A stretch of 64,000 nt of DNA from CBDCGV01 sp965216955 (GTDB taxonomy: Bacteria; Bacteroidota; Bacteroidia; Chitinophagales; JADIYW01). A model generated the notes under the pieces. The model made no database searches and was not told the origin of the DNA. It saw only the letters and a list, made by a program, of their open reading frames with translations. Location of the stretch: NCBI GenBank assembly GCA_965216955.1, contig CBDCGV010000004.1, positions 1 to 64,000 on the forward strand. The letters run 5' to 3'. Both the position numbers and the translations under genes were made by a program. Of this stretch, positions 37,175-46,090 are shown piece after piece. How positions within the stretch are numbered: position 1 is the stretch's first letter; every line of letters begins with the position of its first letter.

Positions 37175-38593
37175 ATGACACAAGGAGTTTTAGAAAAGAA
37201 TGTAGTAGCTAATATAGATGCACAAAATATCGTAAATAAACAACGTGATTATTTCGATTCTGGAAAAACATTAGATGTTGATTTTAGAATTGCACAACTT
37301 AATAAACTTAGGCAAGTAATTACAAGTCACGAACAACGCATCATGGATGCATTGAAAAAGGACTTAAATAAATCTGCTTTTGAAGCTTATGGAACAGAAG
37401 TTGGTTTTATTTTAGGTGAATTAGACCATACTATTAAACATTTGCGAGAGTGGGCACGTCCAAAGCGAGTGCCGACCCCTATGTTTCATGCAATTGCCTC
37501 TAGCTATAGATATGCTGAACCTTATGGTGTGACTTATATTATCGCTCCATGGAACTATCCATATCAATTAACTTTTGGACCACTTATTGGAGCAATGGCT
37601 GCAGGCAACTGCGCCGTTATTAAGCCTTCTGAATATTCCATTCACACTAGTGAATTGATGGGCGAATTGATTAACGATAATTTTGATGAGGGTTATCTCA
37701 AAGTTGTTTTAGGCGGCGTTGAAGAGAGTAAAGCACTATTGGAGCAAAAATTTGATTACATCTTTTTTACTGGTGGTACAGAAGTAGGAAGATATATTTA
37801 TCAAGCTGCAGCAAAACATCTCACTCCTGTTACGCTTGAATTAGGTGGCAAAAGTCCATGTGTTATAGATAAAAACACACATGTAGAATATACTTCACGT
37901 AGAATAATTTGGGGGAAATTTACTAACGCAGGTCAAACATGTGTTGCTCCCGATTATATTTTGGTTCATGAAGATATCAAAGCCAAAGTATTAGAGAGAA
38001 TGAAACAACAAATTGAGAATTTTTATAGTGTAAATCCTAAGGAGAGTCCAGATTATGGTAGGATTATCAGTAAAAGACATTTTAACAGATTAAAACAAAT
38101 GTTGGAAACCTCTGGTTCTATATTCACTGGTGGAGAAACAGATGCAGAGCAATTATATATTGCCCCTACCATTTTAGAGAATATCAGTTTAGACGATCCA
38201 ATTATGCAAGAGGAAATTTTTGGGCCTATTCTGCCTGTTTTAACCTATAAGACTAAGGAAGAAGCCATGAAAATTATTAAAGGATTTGCGAAACCTTTAG
38301 CATTTTATATTTTCTCGGAGAATAAAGACTTTACTGAGTATTTTCTTAAAAATTCTTCAGCAGGAGGAGGATGTGTAAATGACACTTTGATGCATCTTGG
38401 AAATATGAACTTACCATTTGGAGGAGTTGGAGATAGTGGTATTGGAGCTTATCATGGGGAAAGCAGTTTTGATCTTTTCTCTCATAAAAAATCTATTCTT
38501 AAAAAATCTAATTTATTAGATTTAAAAATTAGATATGCCCCCTATAAAAACAATCTTCCTATACTTAGAAAACTGATGAAATATCTTAACTAA
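37175..38593 (+). CDS. Class 3 (fatty) aldehyde dehydrogenase
   Basis: The 472-residue length is that of the short class 3 family, which oxidises fatty or aromatic aldehydes. APWNYPYQLTFGPLIGA, FFTGGTEVGRYI, general base E222 in VTLELGGKSPCV and nucleophile C256 in FTNAGQTCVAPDY are present, as is MNLPFGGVGDSGIGAYHG near the end. A C-terminal hydrophobic tail as in membrane-bound fatty aldehyde dehydrogenases is not obvious. It stands alone between a lipoprotein gene (divergent, 165-base spacer) and the FAD oxidoreductase gene (convergent). It could serve turnover of alkanals from lipid or the LuxE-like pathway, but nothing proves this. Confidence 0.92.
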   Translation: MTQGVLEKNVVANIDAQNIVNKQRDYFDSGKTLDVDFRIAQLNKLRQVITSHEQRIMDALKKDLNKSAFEAYGTEVGFILGELDHTIKHLREWARPKRVPTPMFHAIASSYRYAEPYGVTYIIAPWNYPYQLTFGPLIGAMAAGNCAVIKPSEYSIHTSELMGELINDNFDEGYLKVVLGGVEESKALLEQKFDYIFFTGGTEVGRYIYQAAAKHLTPVTLELGGKSPCVIDKNTHVEYTSRRIIWGKFTNAGQTCVAPDYILVHEDIKAKVLERMKQQIENFYSVNPKESPDYGRIISKRHFNRLKQMLETSGSIFTGGETDAEQLYIAPTILENISLDDPIMQEEIFGPILPVLTYKTKEEAMKIIKGFAKPLAFYIFSENKDFTEYFLKNSSAGGGCVNDTLMHLGNMNLPFGGVGDSGIGAYHGESSFDLFSHKKSILKKSNLLDLKIRYAPYKNNLPILRKLMKYLN

Positions 38594-38648
38594 GAAAAGA
38601 GAAATAAGTACCTAAAAAGTAAATGGCTTGATTGGCAGAGATAATTTC

Positions 38649-39962
38649 TTAACCAACTTTACTTTCCGTATTCTTTTTTTGTTTCTGAATACTTTTAATA
38701 TCCTTAATGATTGTTTCGGCGGCTATTCTTCCGGAACGCATAGCAGAATTTAGAGATCCAAAAGAAAAATGATCTCCACATGCATAAATGTTATCATCTA
38801 TACGGCTATAGTATTTATCGGGATCTATCTTTTCTGTTCTTGGAAGTGCGTACTTAATATGATAGGTTTTTAAATGTTCCCAATCATTAACTTTTAACCC
38901 AAACCATTGCGCCATTTCACTCAAAACCTTGTCTATCAGCTCATCATCATCAAAATCATGCTCTTTTAAAATACTAACATTTATAAGGTGTTGCCCCTTA
39001 GGAGCATAAGAGGATTGTACTAAAGACGGCACAAATAAATTATTAACCAACCCCTTATTCTCTCCATTCAATAACATAATAGGCTTACTTATTGGAGATG
39101 TTGAAGAGGCAAAATACATGCTCGTCATTTTATTAGAAGCATCATTGACTTTAAAGTCGCTTGCAAGAATTTTGAGATCTATTGGATTTGTAGCAATCAA
39201 TACAACATCTGCTTCAACCAAATTTCCATTTAACAATGTAATACCTTGAGTATCTACATTTTTAATTCTAGTTTGAAGCTGAACGGTTCCTTCTTCAAGT
39301 TTAGAAGCCAGCTGCTCTGGAATACTTCCAATGCCATTTATAGGAAGAGAGACATTTCCATCTACAAACATTTTCATGACAAATAAAAGATACCTGGAGG
39401 AAGACACCAATTTATTATCGTGCAGTAGGCTTCCAACAAAAGGTCTAAAAAATAAATTGATAAATTGATCAGAAAATCCTTTTTGCTTCAAAAAATCTTG
39501 CACAGAAATATCCTTTTTACGAAGAATACTTCTAATGTCAGATCTTTTTAACTTGGTAAGAAGCGATAAAAACTTCAATTTATCACTCCAATTGGCCACA
39601 TCTGCCACTAAAGATCCAATAATGTCGGTAGGTTGTTTAAATGGATTTGCGAGTAATTCAAAATCTTTATTATGCCTTATTAAAGCTCCTTGATACAAGG
39701 GTTTAAGCACTAAATCATCATAATTTATTAGTTTACTAACCTCAGGGTATGCAGTATGCAAAAAATGAAGCCCACGATCTAATTTAAATCCTCCTATCCT
39801 ATCTGTTCTCATTCTGCCTCCCAACTGCGTTGCACATTCAAAAACTTTTACTTTTAAGCCCTTTTTTTGCAAATAATAAGCAGCTGTTAGTCCTGACATT
39901 CCAGCACCAACAATAGCGACATCTAATTTACTATATAGTGAATTTTGAATGGTCAAAGTCAT
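38649..39962 (-). CDS. FAD-dependent amine oxidase/desaturase-like oxidoreductase
   Basis: The product of about 437 residues opens with a Rossmann FAD-binding motif (VAIVGAGMSGLTAAYYLQKK) and the GGRMRTD motif that contacts FAD in flavin amine oxidases and carotenoid desaturases. The C-terminal IYACGDHFSFGSLNSAMRSG is the second FAD contact. It is shorter than phytoene desaturase and the substrate is not clear. The ATG at 39962 is preferred to a TTG at 39992. It lies 83 bases downstream of the protoporphyrinogen-oxidase-like gene on the same strand. Confidence 0.85.
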   Translation of the reverse strand: MTLTIQNSLYSKLDVAIVGAGMSGLTAAYYLQKKGLKVKVFECATQLGGRMRTDRIGGFKLDRGLHFLHTAYPEVSKLINYDDLVLKPLYQGALIRHNKDFELLANPFKQPTDIIGSLVADVANWSDKLKFLSLLTKLKRSDIRSILRKKDISVQDFLKQKGFSDQFINLFFRPFVGSLLHDNKLVSSSRYLLFVMKMFVDGNVSLPINGIGSIPEQLASKLEEGTVQLQTRIKNVDTQGITLLNGNLVEADVVLIATNPIDLKILASDFKVNDASNKMTSMYFASSTSPISKPIMLLNGENKGLVNNLFVPSLVQSSYAPKGQHLINVSILKEHDFDDDELIDKVLSEMAQWFGLKVNDWEHLKTYHIKYALPRTEKIDPDKYYSRIDDNIYACGDHFSFGSLNSAMRSGRIAAETIIKDIKSIQKQKKNTESKVG

Positions 39963-40045
39963 AAAATAAATGGGTCCTCTCTTGACTTTCAAAAATAGCT
40001 AATAGCCCATTGACTTATAGGATATAAAACTTTATGAATGTATTA

Positions 40046-41317
40046 TTAGATTGTTACTCGTTGAGCTACTTCTGCCATTTTTCTCATTGAAATATGACCT
40101 GCATAATTTCCGAATAAATGCACGTTCGGCAATTCATTTTGGATGTGTTTATCAAGCTTCTCTAATATCCTCATATGGTTAGGGGTATATAATGGAAGTG
40201 CCTTTCCCCAATTGTTAATTCGATAAAAAAGTGGTTTACTTATTGTACCACCAAAAAGGTGGTTTGTATCTTTTATTATAGCTTTTACAATTTCCGCTTC
40301 TGTTCTTAAACTATGGCTACAATAAGATGGGTTTATAATAAAGGTTAAGCTTATTAGTGATTCTTCAGACACACGATTCTCAAAAATATTATTATTGAAT
40401 AAAACACCTCTACTATTCAATTCTTCGACAAAGGGGACTAAAACACCGAAGCCACTTTTAAACGCCTTAAGGTCTTCTTTTAAGAAAAAAGCGGTAGCGG
40501 AAATGAGCGATGTATATTCAATTTCATTTAACAATCTCAATAAGTATTGATCCTCTAAAATTTCATTAAAAGCGTGTGCCGGTATACAATAGATGGGGTT
40601 TTCTATTTTTATTTTATTAGTGATAGATTCTGTAAACTCAATATCTTCTCTTAAATATTCAAACAAGGCATCTATCAATTGTTGCATTCCAAATTCAAAA
40701 CTGTGTGTTCCTTTTAACGAACTCTTTCTATTTTGAGATCGGACTTTTTTTATTTTTGAAAAAGCACCTATAGTCCAATGTCTTGTTGATGATGCTCCAA
40801 AAATATCTTCTAACATTGGGAGTGCCCCTTTAAAGCTTAATTTATCGATATGTTCTCCATAGATTCCTGCTACTGCAGGTGCCAAGAGATAGTCACAAAA
40901 GGCTTGACCGAAATTTTCTTTACCAAAATCGGCAACTGTTTCAAAAGGTTTTCTTTTGATGAATGGCAATTTAGAAAAGACACGTATTAAATCTTTAGTT
41001 TTTAAAGGCATTTGTTTTAAAGATCCGTCTCTATAGATATATCTCTCTTTTGCTTCTTTTTTTGGAGCTATAGGTTTTAAATCCAAAATGTCACACATTT
41101 CTTCAAAAGCAGGACACCACATGACACCGTTTGGCCCAGATTCAACTAACCCAAATGGTGTTTGGCTTGTTTGCACTAATCCTCCTACATATTCAGAGCG
41201 CTCATAGATTTTAAATTTAAAACCTCTTTTTTTCAAAAAAAAACCAAGAAATAATCCTGATACTCCTGCTCCGATTACATTATAAGTCTTTGATTTATCT
41301 AAAGGTGGGCCAATCAA
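40046..41317 (-). CDS. HemY-like protoporphyrinogen/coproporphyrinogen oxidase family protein
   Basis: The 423-residue protein has the FAD motif VIGAGVSGLFLGFFLKK and then YVGGLVQTS. The segment LLAPAVAGIYGEHIDKLSF with LPMLEDIFGASS matches the pattern in HemY oxidases where the active-site region ends with the LS..A..P.L..lE.. order. The C-terminal LFGNYAGHISMRKMAE corresponds to the GNY/GVS FAD contact. It would oxidise porphyrinogen to porphyrin, the step before HemH, but overall it is divergent, so the assignment is moderate. The only start is a TTG at 41317; no ATG exists before the FAD motif. It is 20 bases downstream of a lipoprotein gene. Confidence 0.72.
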   Translation of the reverse strand: MIGPPLDKSKTYNVIGAGVSGLFLGFFLKKRGFKFKIYERSEYVGGLVQTSQTPFGLVESGPNGVMWCPAFEEMCDILDLKPIAPKKEAKERYIYRDGSLKQMPLKTKDLIRVFSKLPFIKRKPFETVADFGKENFGQAFCDYLLAPAVAGIYGEHIDKLSFKGALPMLEDIFGASSTRHWTIGAFSKIKKVRSQNRKSSLKGTHSFEFGMQQLIDALFEYLREDIEFTESITNKIKIENPIYCIPAHAFNEILEDQYLLRLLNEIEYTSLISATAFFLKEDLKAFKSGFGVLVPFVEELNSRGVLFNNNIFENRVSEESLISLTFIINPSYCSHSLRTEAEIVKAIIKDTNHLFGGTISKPLFYRINNWGKALPLYTPNHMRILEKLDKHIQNELPNVHLFGNYAGHISMRKMAEVAQRVTI

Positions 41318-41337
41318 TTTACTTCTATTTTAATTAA

Positions 41338-42210
41338 TCAAAAACAGTCTCGACAGGAAAAAATAATATCTTCTGTACTCACCACGTTGCTCCTATTATT
41401 TGATCTGTCTATCAAGTAAATATCATATTTAATAGTGTCTATATCATCCTCAGGATTGACGCCACAACTTATACATTCTAAGTACCCTCTATTCGCTTGT
41501 TCTTCTTCACTAGAAGCTAAATCAATAGTGATAGTACCTTCTATATCATCCACACTTCCATTTTGTGGTATTTTAGGAATAGAGATATAATCGAAAAAAG
41601 TATCCACTATTCCATTGCATTTTTGCCTAATGCTTCTAAGCACTAAATTCTTACTTGCCAAATTTAAGAGTTCTATTGTAACAGAAGGATCATTAGGTAT
41701 AAAAACAGGTTGTATAATCATGTTTTCGCTAAAATTGGCACCGTCAATAGACGCTTCGATACATATGGTATCAATCCCCGAATTCGTATTAAGTTTAGGA
41801 GTATAATAAAAATTGGCGCGGTTACTCACAATCTCAAATCTATAGGAACCGCCAAGAGAACCATTGCTTCCTACAGAATCAACTAAATTGATATTTGTGC
41901 CACACTCTCTTAAGAGGAGATCATCTGCATTTGCAGCATTGATAGAAAAGAAACCAGAAAGTATTTCCCCCTCTTCTGCTACATCACCGATTAAAATGTC
42001 ATCATTCGTATTTTCTTCAATTCCAATATCTCCATCACCATCTGTAAAAGCTAATGTGATTTTTGCAATGTCTTCACAAGGATCAATAACGCTATTAGTA
42101 ATTTCGATACCTTGATATTCCAATATTGGTGTATTGGGAAACTCAGGTGCTTGAAAACAGCCACTAATGAAGCATGATAAAATTAAAATAGTTATAAAAC
42201 ACTTATTCAT
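41338..42210 (-). CDS. Lipoprotein of unknown function
   Basis: The 290-residue product has a lipoprotein signal (SCFISGC, lipid Cys 18). The mature part is acidic and beta-rich, with LAFTDGDGDIGIEEN near residue 53, a DxDGDxG calcium-binding-like loop seen in Bacteroidota lipoproteins. Several Cys pairs (GYLECISCG, IIFSCRDCF) lie near the C-terminus. I know no function. It is divergent from the LuxE-like gene with only 37 bases between starts, and its stop lies 20 bases before the HemY-like gene, so those two may be co-transcribed. Confidence 0.7.
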   Translation of the reverse strand: MNKCFITILILSCFISGCFQAPEFPNTPILEYQGIEITNSVIDPCEDIAKITLAFTDGDGDIGIEENTNDDILIGDVAEEGEILSGFFSINAANADDLLLRECGTNINLVDSVGSNGSLGGSYRFEIVSNRANFYYTPKLNTNSGIDTICIEASIDGANFSENMIIQPVFIPNDPSVTIELLNLASKNLVLRSIRQKCNGIVDTFFDYISIPKIPQNGSVDDIEGTITIDLASSEEEQANRGYLECISCGVNPEDDIDTIKYDIYLIDRSNNRSNVVSTEDIIFSCRDCF

Positions 42211-42247
42211 TATTATATTAACTGCTTTTATGGAGTTGTAGTATTCA

Positions 42248-43243
42248 ATGTTTTTAGAAAATCAAATATACCAACAATTAAAAACAAAACTGTTTAAAGA
42301 AGTTCACTTTGAAACGTTTTGTATGGAAGTTTTTAAGTTTCAGTACAATCATTGCAAGGTTTATCGTGATTTTATTAAAGCGCTTAATTTACCCTATGAA
42401 GGAATTGATTCCATAGATAAAATTCCCTTTTTACCAATTAATTTTTTCAAAACACATCAGATAACTACTGTTGAAAATGCGAATTACACAATATTTGAAA
42501 GTAGTGGCACTACGAATAATGTTAATAAGAGTAGGCATTTTGTCAGTGATCTCCCCCTTTATGAAAAGAACTTTTTGAATTGTTTTGAACGCTTTTATGG
42601 TCCCGTTTCAAATTACTCCATTCATGCGCTATTACCTTCCTATTTAGAAAGAGAGAACGCCTCCTTAGTATATATGTGCCAAGGATTAATAGATGCTTCT
42701 AAAAATGAAGGTGGGTTTTATTTAAATGATCTCCAACAGTTATCTAATAAAGTTTTATCCCTACAACAGCATAATATACAACCCATAGTTATTGGAGTGA
42801 CCTTTGCGCTTATTGAATTGGCACAGCAGTATGCAGGTAATTATAGCCACTGCATTTTTATTGAAACTGGGGGAATGAAGGGAAAAGGAAAGGAATTGAC
42901 AAGAGAGGAATTACATCGTTTACTTTCTAAAAAATTTGAGGTTGATTGCATTCATTCTGAATATGGAATGACAGAACTTTTGTCACAAGCATATATGCAA
43001 GAGGAAGGTGTTTTTAAATGTCCTCCAACGATGAGGGTCTTTGTTAGAGATCTAAACGACCCCTTTGTTGTTAAATCTTATGGTAAGGGAGTCATTAACA
43101 TTATTGATTTAGCCAATCTTGGTAGTTGTTCATTTATTGCAACCCAGGATATTGGGGAAGTTTTTAAAGATGGAAATTTTTCAATTTTAGGGAGGGTAGA
43201 CAACAGCGATGTTAGAGGCTGTAATCTTTTAACCATCAACTAA
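42248..43243 (+). CDS. LuxE-like acyl-protein synthetase / adenylating enzyme
   Basis: The 331-residue protein matches the acyl-protein synthetase LuxE family. It has the nucleotide-binding TIFESSGTTNNVNKSRH, the VIGVTFALIELAQQ region, HSEYGMTELLSQAY as the adenylation core motif and a C-terminal TQDIGEVF and GRVDNSDVRGCNLL segment. LuxE activates a fatty acid as acyl-AMP and transfers it to a Cys or to LuxC; the family also covers phenylacetate-CoA-ligase-like enzymes. No luxC, luxD or luxAB is nearby, so light production is not implied. It is convergent with maf, 9 bases from its stop, and probably monocistronic. Confidence 0.82.
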   Translation: MFLENQIYQQLKTKLFKEVHFETFCMEVFKFQYNHCKVYRDFIKALNLPYEGIDSIDKIPFLPINFFKTHQITTVENANYTIFESSGTTNNVNKSRHFVSDLPLYEKNFLNCFERFYGPVSNYSIHALLPSYLERENASLVYMCQGLIDASKNEGGFYLNDLQQLSNKVLSLQQHNIQPIVIGVTFALIELAQQYAGNYSHCIFIETGGMKGKGKELTREELHRLLSKKFEVDCIHSEYGMTELLSQAYMQEEGVFKCPPTMRVFVRDLNDPFVVKSYGKGVINIIDLANLGSCSFIATQDIGEVFKDGNFSILGRVDNSDVRGCNLLTIN

Positions 43244-43252
43244 TTTTATCTT

Positions 43253-43837
43253 CTATTCCCAATTGACAATAGCTTGATAAACTTTATTAATAGGCAGTCC
43301 CATTACATTATAATAGCAACCCTCAATTTTGTTGATGCCAACAAATCCTATCCATTCTTGAATAGCATACGCGCCAGCTTTGTCTAAGGGCATATAGTTA
43401 TCTACAAAAAAACTAATCTCCTGATCGGACAATTTATTGAAAAAGACATGAGTACTTTCTGAAAAAGAAAATTCTTGCGATCCTTTTAAAATGGTTATAC
43501 CTGAAACCACGGTATGTTTATTACCACTTAATTGATGCAACATTCTTTTCGCTTCTTCAAGGCTTTTGGGCTTTCCTAAAAGCTCGCCATTTAATAAAAC
43601 CACAGTATCTGCAGTTACAACAAAAGTTTGATCGTCAACATCTGCTAATTCTCCTATTCTTTTTGCCTTTTTCTTAGATAAAAATTCCGGCACAATTTCG
43701 ATATTCATCGAAGGGTCAAAATCTTCATTAATACTTGGAACTACCACTTTGAACTTAAACCCTGCATCTTTCATTAATTGATGTCGACGTGGAGACTGAG
43801 AACCTAAAATTATTTTATAATTATCTAGAGATGTCAT
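43253..43837 (-). CDS. maf: Maf family nucleoside triphosphate pyrophosphatase
   Basis: The 194-residue protein begins with IILGSQSPRRHQLMKDAGF, the signature nucleotide-binding motif of Maf proteins, and has VVTADTVVLLNGELLGKP, KHTVVSGITI and the catalytic region DKAGAYAIQEWIG. Members hydrolyse dTTP, UTP or modified NTPs and act in house-cleaning and division control. Its ATG overlaps the UbiA stop by one base, the usual sign of coupling. It is last in the ccmE operon. Confidence 0.95.
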   Translation of the reverse strand: MTSLDNYKIILGSQSPRRHQLMKDAGFKFKVVVPSINEDFDPSMNIEIVPEFLSKKKAKRIGELADVDDQTFVVTADTVVLLNGELLGKPKSLEEAKRMLHQLSGNKHTVVSGITILKGSQEFSFSESTHVFFNKLSDQEISFFVDNYMPLDKAGAYAIQEWIGFVGINKIEGCYYNVMGLPINKVYQAIVNWE

Positions 43838-44781
43838 TATACATTAGAATAAAAAAAGTAAAAATAGGCCATACTGCTAATTCCTATGAACATGTATAGC
43901 TTTAAAAAAGCACTTAGCCTTCCAAAGTCTTTTTTATTTGATGCTCTAACAAGCATAAAAAACAGTACTCCTAGAAACAGAATAAGGCTAACTAGAATAT
44001 AAATAGCTCCTAACCATTCCGTTTTTTTTAATATACTCAAAAGGCACCATGTTAATAGACTCCATGAAATAGTTATAATTATACCCACAGCAATTTTTGC
44101 ACCTTTAATTCCTAAAACTATTGGTAATGTCTTACTTCCATAATATTCATCTCCTTCAATGTCTTGAATATCTTTAACTATTTCTCGTTTTAAGGAGGCA
44201 AAAAAAGCAAAGAGTGCATATAGCACCGTTATTTTACTTAAAAAGCTAAGAAAGATTTCATAATAATTGCCTTCTACATTTAAATCTATCTCATAGGCAC
44301 TAACTACTATTATAGTCCATGCGGTTAAAATTGAAACTATTATATTACCTATAAAAAATGATCTTTTAAACGACTGCGCATAAAACCATAATAATGTAGC
44401 AGCAATGATTTGTATGGTTACCAATCTTAAACTCGAGAGCGTATGAGCTACAGCAAATGCTAGTCCTAATCCTACTATAGTAAGAACAACATAATATACA
44501 AATGCTTTATCCTCCTTGATATATCTATTGATAATTACTTTATCTGGTTTGTTTTCCAAATCAATTGGCAAATCATAATAGTCATTAATTACATACCCCC
44601 CAGCTGCAATTAGCACTGTTGAAATAACAAGGAGTGAAAATTGCCAAGTTGCTAAATGCACTGTGGTATTAGTGTATTGATGAAGTGGAAGCACAACACA
44701 TATCCAAAAGAGTAGTTGGCAAAAAACAATGATTACCAAGTTTAAAGGACGAACGATTTTAAAATAATTCAGCACGCTCAT
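43837..44781 (-). CDS. UbiA-family prenyltransferase, geranylgeranylglycerol-phosphate type
   Basis: The 314-residue membrane protein has about nine helices and the two Asp-rich motifs of UbiA enzymes: VINDYYDLPIDLENKPDK (first motif) and VKDIQDIEGDEYYGSKT (second). The form of the second motif and the genomic context match the Bacteroidota proteins annotated as geranylgeranylglycerol-phosphate geranylgeranyltransferase, related to the archaeal ether-lipid enzyme. Other prenyl acceptors are possible. It overlaps the HAD phosphatase gene by four bases upstream and maf by one base downstream. Confidence 0.85.
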   Translation of the reverse strand: MSVLNYFKIVRPLNLVIIVFCQLLFWICVVLPLHQYTNTTVHLATWQFSLLVISTVLIAAGGYVINDYYDLPIDLENKPDKVIINRYIKEDKAFVYYVVLTIVGLGLAFAVAHTLSSLRLVTIQIIAATLLWFYAQSFKRSFFIGNIIVSILTAWTIIVVSAYEIDLNVEGNYYEIFLSFLSKITVLYALFAFFASLKREIVKDIQDIEGDEYYGSKTLPIVLGIKGAKIAVGIIITISWSLLTWCLLSILKKTEWLGAIYILVSLILFLGVLFFMLVRASNKKDFGRLSAFLKLYMFIGISSMAYFYFFYSNV

Positions 44782-45302
44782 TTATTATCAGGAATAAACC
44801 AATTACCCTGTACTTTTAAAACTTTTTCTACTACATCACGTACACATCCTTTTCCTCCAGCTAAAGGACTTATATAATCAGCAATTGATTTAATCTCTTG
44901 TACTGCATCAGAGGGACAACATTTAACTATACATTTGTTCATTGCATCATAATCTGGTATATCATCTCCCATGTATAATACCTGATCATATGAGATGTTA
45001 TTTTCTTCAAGAAACCCTTCTAAGACTTTCACTTTGTTTCTTGCCTTATCGAAAATACATTTAACCCCCAATTTTTCCATTCTTTTAAATACCCCTATAG
45101 AATCTCCACCAGTAATAATTACCAATTTGTATCCTTTAGATAATATCATTTGAATGGCAAAACCGTCTTTAGCATTCATTGTACGCAATAAACTTCCGTC
45201 TTCAGCACAAAGTAGATCACCATTGGTAAAAACGCCATCTACGTCAAAAACAAAAGTTGTAATTGCATTAAGATTCGATAAAAAGTCTCTTCGATTACTC
45301 AA
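44778..45302 (-). CDS. HAD-superfamily phosphatase, KdsC-like
   Basis: The 174-residue protein is a small HAD enzyme without a cap: FVFDVDGVFTNGDL holds the nucleophile and acid/base Asp, VIITGGDS the second motif and LYMGDDIPDYDAM the metal site. The size and the DGVFTNG form match KdsC, the 3-deoxy-manno-octulosonate 8-phosphate phosphatase for LPS core, although many KdsC-like proteins in this context have not been tested. The start is probably TTG at 45302. It overlaps ubiA by four bases and follows the DUF2520 gene after 5. Confidence 0.85.
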   Translation of the reverse strand: MSNRRDFLSNLNAITTFVFDVDGVFTNGDLLCAEDGSLLRTMNAKDGFAIQMILSKGYKLVIITGGDSIGVFKRMEKLGVKCIFDKARNKVKVLEGFLEENNISYDQVLYMGDDIPDYDAMNKCIVKCCPSDAVQEIKSIADYISPLAGGKGCVRDVVEKVLKVQGNWFIPDNK

Positions 45303-45307
45303 ACTGA

Positions 45308-46090
45308 TCAGTTGTATGTTTTAAAAATGGAATTACTCATAAACTTATACAAATCTATCAATTCTGGAAAATGGTTTTCTTCCAACCATTTAATATGTGC
45401 GTCAATTGTTTTGACATCTCCTCTTCTTGCAGGTCCTGTTTGAGCATTTTTAGGCGTTTCATACTGTAATTTTCTAATGGTTTCTTTTAACAAAGGCAGC
45501 ACAAGGTTAAAGGATAAATCTGACTTGCTTAACACAGTTGAAGCTTTATAAATTAGATGATTGGAAAAATTATTCAGCAACACAGCCGAAATATGAAGCG
45601 CCTTCCTTTGTTCATCTGTGGTAATTTGTACGTTGGAAGAGACCCTTTTTGCAAGTTGCAATAATTCTTTTTGTAATAGCTCAGTATTTGCAGTTATGCA
45701 AATAGGTATTTCCGTAAAATCTATTTCCACACCTTTTGTCAAAGTTTGAAGCGGATAAAACACTCCGTAACCTACGGTACTAATGCCAAGAACGTTAGTA
45801 GATACTGCCCCGGATGTATGTACAACAGGAATATTTAAAGGAATTATTTTTTTTACTACCTCTAGTATAGCATCATCACTAACAGCAAGAAAAATTATAT
45901 CTGGCCTTTCACCTATCATATTAAGGTCAGGTATACAATCTAAACCCAATTCTTTACTTATTGCTAACGTTTCTTTTTTATTGCGCCCATGTATTATTAC
46001 ATTAATAGCGACTTCTTTAAATGCTTTGCATAAATGATAAGCCACATTTCCGCTTCCCACAACTAGAACTGTTGAAATGGGATTTATCAT
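45308..46090 (-). CDS. Rossmann-fold plus DUF2520 protein
   Basis: The 260-residue protein begins with VLVVGSGNVAYHLCKAF, an NAD(P)-binding glycine motif, and FLAVSDDAI, and has VVHTSGAVSTNVL in the first domain. The C-terminal half (about 130-260, AVLLNNFSNHLIYKAS, ETIRKLQY, GPARRGDVKTIDAHI) is the DUF2520 helical domain related to 6-phosphogluconate or ketopantoate reductase dimer domains. The substrate is unknown. It overlaps ccmF by four bases (ATGA) and lies ahead of the HAD phosphatase, an order conserved in Bacteroidota. Confidence 0.9.
   Translation of the reverse strand: MINPISTVLVVGSGNVAYHLCKAFKEVAINVIIHGRNKKETLAISKELGLDCIPDLNMIGERPDIIFLAVSDDAILEVVKKIIPLNIPVVHTSGAVSTNVLGISTVGYGVFYPLQTLTKGVEIDFTEIPICITANTELLQKELLQLAKRVSSNVQITTDEQRKALHISAVLLNNFSNHLIYKASTVLSKSDLSFNLVLPLLKETIRKLQYETPKNAQTGPARRGDVKTIDAHIKWLEENHFPELIDLYKFMSNSIFKTYN

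Noticed and set aside
42248..43243. Bioluminescence operon
   Set aside because: Only the LuxE-like gene is present; no luciferase, LuxC or LuxD gene is in the window.
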